Part shown: positions 57,801 to 64,000 of the stretch, one piece after another
Layout of the letters: every line of letters begins with the position of its first letter
Numbering within the stretch: the stretch's first letter is position 1
Assembly: GCA_016194705.1 (NCBI GenBank)
Contig: JACQAZ010000023.1
Span: 1-64,000, forward strand
Source: Elusimicrobiota bacterium
GTDB lineage: Bacteria; Elusimicrobiota; Elusimicrobia; UBA1565; UBA9628
Direction: 5' to 3'
DNA length: 64,000 nucleotides
Program-made: the position numbers and the translations under genes
The notes under the pieces: generated by a model
Seen by the model: only the letters and a program-made list of their open reading frames with translations
What the model was told of the DNA's origin: nothing
Database searches by the model: none

Positions 57801-57806
57801 CTCTAT

Positions 57807-57878
57807 ACGTGACAGGTGGCTGGAAGTATCCGTTAGACCGCCCCGAGAGGCTCCGGGAAACCGGGGCCTCTTCGTTTT
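57807..57878 (+). ncRNA. Candidate small RNA of about 70 nt
   Basis: Bounded by a promoter (57772-57800) and an intrinsic terminator. The 5' part (about 40 bases) contains GACAGGTGGCTGG and could be the functional segment. It sits between the tRNA and the convergent DUF5989 gene. No known family recognised. Confidence 0.55.
57847..57878 (+). terminator. Intrinsic terminator of the small RNA
   Basis: GAGGCTCCGG pairs with CCGGGGCCTC (one G-U) around a GAAA tetraloop, followed by TTCGTTTT. Confidence 0.85.
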
Positions 57879-58056
57879 AGAACAAGGTGTAGACAAAGGG
57901 CGCCACCGGCGTCGTCAGGGACAGGGCGACCAGCAGCCCGATGAGCAGCAGCACGACGAGCATCGGGATCATCCACCAGAGCTTCTTGCGCCACATGAAG
58001 GCGAGCAGTTCGCCTACAATACCAAGCTTTTGTCGGGCGCTTCGGAAGATCGCCAT
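57877..58056 (-). CDS. DUF5989 small membrane protein
   Basis: This 59-residue protein is MAIFRSARQKLGIVGELLAFMWRKKLWWMIPML and a long hydrophobic helix (VVLLLIGLLVALSLTTPVAPFVYTLF). This is the DUF5989 pattern: a basic amphipathic start, the WxRKKxWW motif and one transmembrane helix. It starts inside the end of the carbamoyltransferase gene (43-base overlap), the usual partner of this family. Probably a membrane tether or subunit; function unknown. Confidence 0.85.
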   Translation of the reverse strand: MAIFRSARQKLGIVGELLAFMWRKKLWWMIPMLVVLLLIGLLVALSLTTPVAPFVYTLF

Positions 58057-59873
58057 GTCCGCCTCCGTTCCGATGGTTGATTTTTCCCCTTCTCCAGCAG
58101 GCAGGGACCGACGACGAGCGCGTCCATGCCGCTGTCCATGAAGGTCGCGAAGGCCTCGGCGGGCGTGTTGACGATCGGCTCGCCCTTGAGGTTGAACGAG
58201 GTATTGAGCACGAGGCCGACCCCCGTGGCCTGCTGGAACCGCGCGATGAGCTTGCGGTACAGGGCGTCGCCCTCGGGGCCCACCGTTTGAATTCGAGAAG
58301 AGCCGTCGACGTGCGTCACGGCCGGGATCTCTGCGCGCTTCTTGTCCTTGACCGGCATCGTCATCAGCATGAAGCGCGCCGCCTCCGGAGTCGGCTTTCC
58401 TCCCAGCTCGAAATAGGACGCCGCCGACTCGCTGAGCACCGAGGGCGCGAAGGGCCGGAAGGGCTCGCGGAACTTGATCTTGATGTTGACGGTGTCCTTC
58501 ATCTTCTCGCTTCGGGGATCGGCCAGGATCGAGCGGTGGCCCAAAGCTCGCGGGCCCCACTCGAAGCGCCCCTGGTGCCAGCCGACGACCTTCCCGTCCT
58601 TGAGCAGCTGGGCTACGCGGTCGAGCAGCTTGTCCTCGTCCTCGACGGCCTCGAAGCCCGCGCCGAGCGCGCGCAGGGCGTCGGCGGCCTCGCCGGCGGA
58701 ATAGGACTTTCCCCAATCGGCGCGCGTCATGACGTGGCGCCTCGGTTTCTGCAGGAGGGCGTGGTAGGCGTAGAGCGCGGCGCCCAGGGCGCCGCCCGAG
58801 TCGCCCGCGGCGGGCTGGATGAAGACCCTCTCGAAGCCCGCCTCGCGCCAGACCCTTCCGTTGGCCACCGAGTTGAGCGCCACGCCGCCGGCCAAGCAAA
58901 GGTTCTTGGAGTTCGAGGCGCGCTTGGCCTCCTTGGCCAGGCCCAGCACGAGCTCCTCGGTGACGAGCTGCACGCTCGCGGCCACGTCGGCGAAGCGCTG
59001 GTTCTCCTCGAGCTCCCTTGAAGACGGCGCCGCCGTGTCGTCGTAAAGACTGGTCAGTCTTGTGACGAAGCGCGCGCCCGGCGCTCTCGGCGCGCCGAAG
59101 AGCCGCTCGAACTCCCCCGTAAACGAGCGCTCGGCGTCGTAGTGATACGCGAAGGCGTCCATGCGCAGCTTGAAGGAGCCGTCGTCGAAGCGCTTGACGA
59201 GGCCGCGAACGGCATCGGCGAATCTGGGCTCGCCGTAGGGGGCCATGCCCATGACCTTGTATTCGCCGTCGTTGACTTCGAATCCCAGATACGCCGTGAA
59301 GGCCGAATAGAGCAGGCCGATCGAATGCGGGTAGCGGATCTCGCGGGAGAGGACCAAAGACTGCCGGCCGCCTTCGCGCCACGAGGCCTCGCCCTTGCCC
59401 AGCGCCGCCGAGGCCCATTCGCCGACGCCGTCCATGGTCAGCACCGCGGAGTCCTCGAAGGGCGAGCAGAAAAACGCGGAGGCCGCGTGCGAGAGATGGT
59501 GGTCGCAGAACAGCACGCGCTCGGCGGGCAGGTCGAGGGCGCGCGAGAGCCGGCTCTTGATCCAGAGCTTCTCGCCGAGCCACGCTTTCATCGCGCGGCG
59601 GAACAACGGCCCGGAGCGCGGGAAGGTCTCGACGCAGCCGGTCAGGATGCGCTCGAATTTCAGGAAGGGCTTTTCGTAGTAGGCGACGTAGTCGAGCTCG
59701 CCGAGCTTGACCCCGCCCCGCCCGAGGCAAAAAGCGATCGCCTTCGAGGGGAAGCCCGAGTCGTGCTTCTTGCGCGTGAAGCGCTCCTCCTCGGCGGCGG
59801 CGACGAGTTCGCCGTCTTGGATGAGGGCGGCGGCCGAGTCGTGGTAATGGCAGCTGACGCCGAGGATGTTCAT
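58014..59873 (-). CDS. NodU/CmcH-family carbamoyltransferase
   Basis: The N-terminal Kae1-like domain of this 619-residue protein begins ILGVSCHYHDSAAALIQDGELVAAAEEERFTRKKHDSGFP. FCDHHLSHAASAFFCSPF and LTMDGVGEW hold the metal and substrate histidines, and LCLAGGVALNSVANGRV follows. The C-terminal domain has GRFEWGPRALGHRSILADPR and LNTSFNLKGEPIV. It transfers carbamoyl from carbamoyl phosphate to a sugar, polyketide or other hydroxyl. With DUF5989 and a small membrane protein it resembles exopolysaccharide or natural-product loci; the acceptor is unknown. Confidence 0.9.
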   Translation of the reverse strand: MNILGVSCHYHDSAAALIQDGELVAAAEEERFTRKKHDSGFPSKAIAFCLGRGGVKLGELDYVAYYEKPFLKFERILTGCVETFPRSGPLFRRAMKAWLGEKLWIKSRLSRALDLPAERVLFCDHHLSHAASAFFCSPFEDSAVLTMDGVGEWASAALGKGEASWREGGRQSLVLSREIRYPHSIGLLYSAFTAYLGFEVNDGEYKVMGMAPYGEPRFADAVRGLVKRFDDGSFKLRMDAFAYHYDAERSFTGEFERLFGAPRAPGARFVTRLTSLYDDTAAPSSRELEENQRFADVAASVQLVTEELVLGLAKEAKRASNSKNLCLAGGVALNSVANGRVWREAGFERVFIQPAAGDSGGALGAALYAYHALLQKPRRHVMTRADWGKSYSAGEAADALRALGAGFEAVEDEDKLLDRVAQLLKDGKVVGWHQGRFEWGPRALGHRSILADPRSEKMKDTVNIKIKFREPFRPFAPSVLSESAASYFELGGKPTPEAARFMLMTMPVKDKKRAEIPAVTHVDGSSRIQTVGPEGDALYRKLIARFQQATGVGLVLNTSFNLKGEPIVNTPAEAFATFMDSGMDALVVGPCLLEKGKNQPSERRRTWRSSEAPDKSLVL

Positions 59874-59874
59874 T

Positions 59875-60108
59875 TCAGCCTTGGCCGGCCATGTGCTCGG
59901 CGGGGTCGACCGCTTCGCGCGCGGTCCAGCCGGTGGGAGCGTCCTTGAGGCCCAGGCCGTCGCGGCCGGAGAGCCGCACGAGCCACGCTGTCGGGGCCAA
60001 AGCGAGGTAGTAGAAAGCGGCCAGCAGGACGTCGGCCTCGAACGAGAAGAAGGCGTGCAGGACGGCCTTGGCCCGGCGCAGAGGCTCCGGGAGTTCAGTC
60101 TCCGGCAT
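59875..60108 (-). CDS. Small hypothetical protein upstream of carbamoyltransferase
   Basis: This 77-residue protein has one hydrophobic region (ADVLLAAFYYLALAPTAWLVRLSG) and an ending TGWTAREAVDPAEHMAGQG. It is 1-2 bases from the carbamoyltransferase start and overlaps the PTPS gene by 14 bases, so it is part of the operon. It may correspond to the SxtJ-like small membrane protein seen in such loci, but similarity is not visible to me. Confidence 0.6.
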   Translation of the reverse strand: MPETELPEPLRRAKAVLHAFFSFEADVLLAAFYYLALAPTAWLVRLSGRDGLGLKDAPTGWTAREAVDPAEHMAGQG

Positions 60109-60499
60109 ATTCCGCGAAGGAATTGACGGTCTCCCAAAGCCTGACGCGGGACACGGGGAGCTTGCGCGAGCGGGCGTAGTCGTGGATGTGGCGCGCGATG
60201 CTCTCCGCGGTCGGGTTGCCCTTCATGAGGACCACGGGTTCCCCCATGTCCTTGAGGACCTTGGCGAGCGGGTCTTTGGCGTTCAAGAGCATCTTGTGGT
60301 CGAGCTCGGCGTCGACCCAGCGCTGGACCTTTTCCTTGATCTCCTCGAAATCCATCACGAAGCCGAGCCCGTCGAGGTTTTTCCGATAGATCGTGATCTC
60401 GATCTTGCCGTTGTGGCCGTGGGGGTGGCGGCACTTGCCCGCGTAGCCGAGCAGGCGGTGGCCGTAGCAGAAATGGATGAGTCTGGTGACCGTATACAT
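60095..60499 (-). CDS. 6-pyruvoyl-tetrahydropterin synthase / QueD-like protein
   Basis: This 134-residue protein has zinc ligands in CYGHRL (H14) and HPHGHNG (H27, H29), the catalytic cysteine in GKCRHPHGH (C23), MDFEEIK and the C-terminal VRLWETVNSFAEY with the conserved glutamate. Members make 6-pyruvoyl-tetrahydropterin, carboxy-tetrahydropterin (queuosine) or, in the PTPS-III group, a folate intermediate; the Cys is kept here, so it is not typical PTPS-III. The pteridine-reductase-like SDR is just upstream. Confidence 0.88.
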   Translation of the reverse strand: MYTVTRLIHFCYGHRLLGYAGKCRHPHGHNGKIEITIYRKNLDGLGFVMDFEEIKEKVQRWVDAELDHKMLLNAKDPLAKVLKDMGEPVVLMKGNPTAESIARHIHDYARSRKLPVSRVRLWETVNSFAEYAGD

Positions 60500-60507
60500 G
60501 GGTCCTC

Positions 60508-61242
60508 CTAGGCGATCAGGCGGCCTCCGTCGACGGGCAGCGCCGCCCCCGTCACGAAGTCGTTCTCGAAGAAATAGACCACGGCCCGCGCTACGTCCTC
60601 GGGACTGCCCAGGCGCTTGACCAAGGTCGCCTCGCGGACGGCCTGGGCTTGACGCTTGGTCGTGCCCGGCGGGAGCAGGACCGGCCCGGGCATGACCGCG
60701 TTGACGCGGATCTCGGGCGCCAGCGCCTTGGCCAGCGCCGTGTTGAGGCAGAGAAGGCCCGCCTTCGAGACGCAGTAGGGGATGTAGCCGGCGTAGGGCC
60801 GCAGGCCGGCCCAGTCCGCGATGTTGACGATCACCCCTCCCCCCGACCGCCTCATGTGCGGGGCGGCCGCCTGGCAGAGAAAGAAGGGCGCGCGCAGGTT
60901 CGCGTCGAGGTGCCGGTTCCAATCGTCGGGCGTCGTCTTCCCGAAGACATTGCTTTCATAGACCGACGCGCTGTTGACCAGCGCGTGCAGGCCGCCGAGC
61001 CCGGATGCGACCGTCTTGGCCATGCGCTCGACGGCCCGGATGTCCGAGAGCTCGGCCTTGACCGTCATCGCGTCGACGCCGAAGCTCCTGTGGATGTCTC
61101 GCGCGAGCTCCGCGGCTTCCTTGCGCGAGCGGTTGTAGTGGATGGCGAGGCGCGCGCCGCGTTCGGCCAGCGCCAGCGCGATCGCTCGCCCTACGCGGCG
61201 CGCCGCACCCGTCACCAGGACCGCCTTGCCCTCCAAGGTCAC
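60508..61242 (-). CDS. SDR oxidoreductase, pteridine-reductase-like
   Basis: The NADP motif of this 244-residue SDR is VLVTGAARRVGRAIALALAERGARLAIHYNRS; the TGxxRRxG form is typical of PTR1/FolM. NSASVYE and IADWAGLRPYAGYIPYCVSKAGL carry the catalytic region with YxxxK. VNAVMPGPVLLPPGT follows. It probably reduces a dihydropterin or dihydrofolate, consistent with the neighbouring PTPS gene and folB at 55.4 kb. A general SDR role cannot be excluded. Confidence 0.85.
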   Translation of the reverse strand: MTLEGKAVLVTGAARRVGRAIALALAERGARLAIHYNRSRKEAAELARDIHRSFGVDAMTVKAELSDIRAVERMAKTVASGLGGLHALVNSASVYESNVFGKTTPDDWNRHLDANLRAPFFLCQAAAPHMRRSGGGVIVNIADWAGLRPYAGYIPYCVSKAGLLCLNTALAKALAPEIRVNAVMPGPVLLPPGTTKRQAQAVREATLVKRLGSPEDVARAVVYFFENDFVTGAALPVDGGRLIA

Positions 61243-62507
61243 CGCTTGGACTCCTGGGCGGGCGGGGTCTGCGACCCTTGGGCCTGAGGCCCCTTGCCGC
61301 CCTTCTGCATGTTCTGCATCATCATCTGCAGCATGGTCTGCTGCATCTGCTGCATTTGCGCCCGCTGCTGGGGAGTCGCGGGCTTGCCGGATTTCGCGTT
61401 GTCCTGCAGCGTGCGCACCAGCGCGCTCATCTCCCTGACCTGCTTGGCCTGCTCGGGAGGCAGGCCCTTGGTCAGCGCCGGGTTCTCGAGCAGCGGCAGC
61501 ACGGAGTCAAGCGTCGTGGTCGCGAGCTGGTGGGCGGCCTCAGGCGGCATCGCCTGGAGGGTCGCGGCCGCCTGCTCCGCGGTCGGCAGCGCGGCCAAGC
61601 CGAGGCTCGAGCCGGCGGTTCCCGTCGAGATGCGGGCCACTCCCGAGGCCTGCATCATCTGCTGGGCCTGGAGCATGAGCTGCTGCGCCTGCGCGACGGC
61701 CTCCGGGGAGCCGGCGCGCGCCGGGTCCAGCGCGAGCCGCTGCGCGGCCTGGGCTTCCAGCAGCTCGCGCGCGAGCTCGGCCTGGGCGCGCTGGGCCTGG
61801 AGGAAGGGCGCGAGCACCTTGTCCACCTGCAGGCTCACGACCCAGATCGCGGCGATCCCGGCCAGCGCGGCGCCTCCGAAGACGGCGCGCGTCTGTCCGG
61901 GCGGGGCGCGATGCAGGTTCTCGACGGCCACCGAGGCGACCAGGGCCCAGAACAGCAGCACGGCGACCCAGCCGTAGCGCGCGGCGTTGGCCGCCGCCAT
62001 GACGGGCCAGAACAGCGAGAGCAAGCTCAGCGCCTGGTAGCTGCGCCGGTAATCGCCCGCGCCGCCCGAGGCCCGGGCCAGCGCGTGCAGTGCGCCGGCC
62101 CAGACGAAGCTCAAGGGGACCAGCAAAAGCAGTCCGAGCGTCCCCGCCAGGGCCAGGTGCTCGGCGGAGTAGCGCCCGGCCGCGTCGGGAAACATGAGCC
62201 GGGCGCGCAGTATGTTGAGGGCGAGAAAGGCGGCGGCGTAGACCGCGGTGTTGGCGACCAGCGCGGGGTACCCGGGGGCCGCCGCCTTGGCGTGCCTGAC
62301 GAAGACGGTCCCCAGGCCGAAGGGCGCCGTCAGCGTGTCCTCGACGAGCTGAAGAAAGCCGGCCGGGGCCGGCGGCGGCGTCGCGGGCGGCTGGGCCGCT
62401 GGTTGGACCGCGGGTTGGACCGCGGGTTGGGCCGCGGGCTGGGCCGCGGGCTGCTCCCCCGGCTTGCGGAAGCGCGCGGCCGGATCGTCGGGGGGCGTCG
62501 CGTCCAT
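61239..62507 (-). CDS. Yip1-like membrane protein with Pro/Ala-rich start and Gln/Met-rich tail
   Basis: Residues 15-50 of this 422-residue protein are a low-complexity run of QPAAQPAV units. About five transmembrane helices follow between 75 and 235, a Yip1-type core (LVEDTLTAPFGLGTVFVRHAKAAAPG). The last 170 residues are helical and rich in Ala, Gln and Met, ending QQMQQTMLQMMMQNMQKGG, a probable oligomerisation segment. The 3' end overlaps the SDR gene by 4 bases. Function unknown. Confidence 0.7.
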   Translation of the reverse strand: MDATPPDDPAARFRKPGEQPAAQPAAQPAVQPAVQPAAQPPATPPPAPAGFLQLVEDTLTAPFGLGTVFVRHAKAAAPGYPALVANTAVYAAAFLALNILRARLMFPDAAGRYSAEHLALAGTLGLLLLVPLSFVWAGALHALARASGGAGDYRRSYQALSLLSLFWPVMAAANAARYGWVAVLLFWALVASVAVENLHRAPPGQTRAVFGGAALAGIAAIWVVSLQVDKVLAPFLQAQRAQAELARELLEAQAAQRLALDPARAGSPEAVAQAQQLMLQAQQMMQASGVARISTGTAGSSLGLAALPTAEQAAATLQAMPPEAAHQLATTTLDSVLPLLENPALTKGLPPEQAKQVREMSALVRTLQDNAKSGKPATPQQRAQMQQMQQTMLQMMMQNMQKGGKGPQAQGSQTPPAQESKR

Positions 62508-62508
62508 G

Positions 62509-63000
62509 TCAGGCCGCGGGAGGGGGCCGTTGAGCGAGGTATTTGACGCGGGGCGAGCCGTCGGTCTCGCAGCGCAGGCAGTACAGGGACGGCGTGCCGG
62601 AGTAGTCCGAATGCATGAACTCGAACCAATCGCTGGCGTAGGAGGCCGGTTGGGCCGGCGGGCGGCCGCGCGTGGCCTCCGAGGCCAGGGGATCGAGCGC
62701 CGAGAGGACCTGCACGACGAAGAAGTGTCCGCAGAAGCCGCAGGCGAGCGCGACCAGCTGGTCGGTCCCCGCCGCGCCCGCGCGGTCGCGGAACAGCCTC
62801 CAGCCTTCTCCGCCGGAGTGGGGCTTGCGGGTCTTGAGGCGGTAATGGGCCAGCAGCCGCCGCTCGGGCGCTGCGCCCGGGGCGTTGGAGACGTCCGCGA
62901 GTTGGTTTGTGGTCATTTCAACGTCCGCCTCCACGAAGCTCGCCTTGCCCGTGAAGAAGCGCAGCCGCAGCGCCAAGGTCGCCAGCCAGAACCGCAACAT
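62509..63000 (-). CDS. Hypothetical protein with CxxC pairs
   Basis: This 163-residue protein has a middle ALACGFCGHFFVV and a late LYCLRCETDGSPRVKYLAQ, giving two CxxC pairs that could bind zinc. The N-terminus (MLRFWLATLALRLRFF) is hydrophobic and basic. It precedes the Yip1-like protein gene on the same strand with only 1 base between. No family recognised. The start is uncertain; an in-frame ATG at residue 29 is an alternative. Confidence 0.55.
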   Translation of the reverse strand: MLRFWLATLALRLRFFTGKASFVEADVEMTTNQLADVSNAPGAAPERRLLAHYRLKTRKPHSGGEGWRLFRDRAGAAGTDQLVALACGFCGHFFVVQVLSALDPLASEATRGRPPAQPASYASDWFEFMHSDYSGTPSLYCLRCETDGSPRVKYLAQRPPPAA

Positions 63001-63062
63001 GCCTTACCTCGTGCACAGTATAGCTAAAATGAGCTACACTGGACAGGCCGCAACCCATCAGC

Positions 63063-64000
63063 ATGAGGCTCAGCCACCGTCTGACCTTGGTCTTCTCCCT
63101 CTTCGGCCTCGCCATCGCCGGCGGGCTCCAGATCAACCACGTGCGCCAGGTGCGCAGCGCCTGCTACGACCTGACGCGCACCATGGCCGAGGGCACGACC
63201 ACGGCGGTGCGCGCTCTCGTTGAGGACCAGGCGCGGTCGGGGAACTTCAAGCTGCTGGGCCGCAACCTCGAGGAGATGGTTCGCCAGAGCGGCATGGCCC
63301 AAGTCGTCGTCAAGGACCGTTCCGGCCGGCGTCTGGTCGGCCGCTCGGACGATCCCGCGCTCATCGCGCGCGAGCCCCATCCCGGCGTCCCGATCGAGGC
63401 GGCCGCCGACGGCATCTACGACGTCCAGCAGGAGGCCGACCTCGGGCCCCGCGGGAAGGGCACGGTCCTGGCCGGCTTCCACACCGACCCGCTCAAGCAG
63501 CGCCTGCACGAGATCGCATCCCAAGCCGTGCGCTTCGCGGTCATGGCCTTCCTGGCGGTCGCCCTGCTGGCCTGGCTCATCGGCACTCATTTCGGGCTGC
63601 GCCTCGAGAAGCTCGTGCCGCGCATCGAGGCCCTGCCGCGCGATCCCGAGGCCTTCCGTCCCATCCGCGAGGACGGCTCCGACGACGAGCTCGCCCGCCT
63701 GGTCACGGCCTACAACAACCTCGGCGCCACGCTCAAGCGGGAGATGCAGCTGCGCCGCGAGCTCGAGCGCGAGAAGCAGGACCTCTCCGCGATGCTCGTG
63801 CACGACCTCAAGACGCCGCTGACCGTGATCCGCTCGGGCCTGGCGCTCCTGCACGAGCAGCTTGCCGAGCCCAACGGGGACGGCAAGGCCAAGGGCCGCA
63901 AGGGCGCGGAGCGAGGCAGCCGCCGCCGCACCTTCGAGCTGCTCGACATGTCGACGAGCCGGCTGCACCGCATGGTCGAGGACGTCCTGCAGCTGGCGCG
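63063..64000 (+). CDS. Sensor histidine kinase, truncated by window end
   Basis: An open frame runs from ATG 63063 to the last base with no stop (312 codons seen). A helix at residues 7-23, a periplasmic region of about 130 residues and a second helix near 158-178 are followed by HAMP, a coiled stretch, and the HisKA motif MLVHDLKTPLTVIRSGLALL (H247). The segment GDGKAKGRKGAERGSRRR is an insertion inside the HisKA helical hairpin. The ATPase domain must lie beyond the window. A CTACACTGG box lies about 25 bases upstream. Confidence 0.85.
   Translation, partial: MRLSHRLTLVFSLFGLAIAGGLQINHVRQVRSACYDLTRTMAEGTTTAVRALVEDQARSGNFKLLGRNLEEMVRQSGMAQVVVKDRSGRRLVGRSDDPALIAREPHPGVPIEAAADGIYDVQQEADLGPRGKGTVLAGFHTDPLKQRLHEIASQAVRFAVMAFLAVALLAWLIGTHFGLRLEKLVPRIEALPRDPEAFRPIREDGSDDELARLVTAYNNLGATLKREMQLRRELEREKQDLSAMLVHDLKTPLTVIRSGLALLHEQLAEPNGDGKAKGRKGAERGSRRRTFELLDMSTSRLHRMVEDVLQLA

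Noticed and set aside
62380..62470. Tandem DNA repeat as a mobile or regulatory element
   Set aside because: It encodes the QPAAQPAV run of the Yip1-like protein; simple coding low complexity.

Overview
The window is high-GC bacterial chromosome with dense, overlapping genes and many ATGA, GTGA and TTGA junctions. A UPF0164/PorV-like barrel fused to TPRs, a FlgD-Ig (PNPFNP) surface protein, a type II secretion/type IV pilus operon, DUF5989 beside a carbamoyltransferase, and several apparently leaderless promoters suggest a Gram-negative from a little-cultivated phylum. Elusimicrobiota is my best guess; this is an inference from gene content, with no marker gene in view.

Layout. 1-5.3 kb: a radC gene split by a recombinase-in-trio (RIT) element of 4,976 bp. 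The element has three overlapping tyrosine recombinases, a membrane-protein passenger, inverted repeats at both ends and a flanking 8-bp direct repeat; its removal restores the radC frame. 5.3-12.6 kb: lipoprotein, PD-(D/E)XK nuclease, FGGY kinase, then on the minus strand an MsbA-like exporter, a DUF805/SRPBCC-like membrane protein and a HAD phosphatase. 12.7-18.2 kb: an acyl-CoA/aromatic-type operon (aldehyde dehydrogenase, two enoyl-CoA hydratases, a PaaA-like diiron protein without its partners, VOC protein, 3-hydroxyacyl-CoA dehydrogenase). 18.2-20.8 kb: a structured intergenic RNA candidate, two paralogous secreted proteins, and upstream of them a promoter, a c-di-GMP-I riboswitch and a terminator. 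20.8-29.5 kb: a minus-strand operon for lipoate and the pyruvate (or branched-chain) dehydrogenase complex: lipA, E1 alpha, E1 beta, a membrane protein, E2, lpd, lipB, a small protein and an HTTM-DCC fusion.

29.6-43.9 kb: a single receiver, a pseudopilin/GspF/GspE operon headed by an HPt-receiver protein, a kelch surface protein, and a PorV-TPR / FlgD-Ig protein / sensor kinase operon. 43.9-50.9 kb is an accessory island: a frameshifted ORF6N gene with four related palindromes, trxB, a clearly AT-richer two-gene operon (DUF4062-coiled-coil-zinc-ribbon protein plus P-loop ATPase), two different RND-pump 3' remnants around a small two-gene module, and an XRE/nucleotidyltransferase pair with a perfect palindromic operator. 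51-57.6 kb: secreted and TPR proteins, a GH1 glycosidase, folB, a voltage-gated channel and a GT9 glycosyltransferase. 57.6-64 kb: an unusual tRNA, a probable small RNA, a carbamoyltransferase-DUF5989 group, pterin genes, membrane proteins, and a sensor kinase cut by the window end.

The best candidates for something undescribed are the DUF4062/ATPase operon at 45.6-48.3 kb, the ORF6N palindrome set at 44.2-44.6 kb, and a 30-nt motif with fixed spacing found three times in the accessory part.
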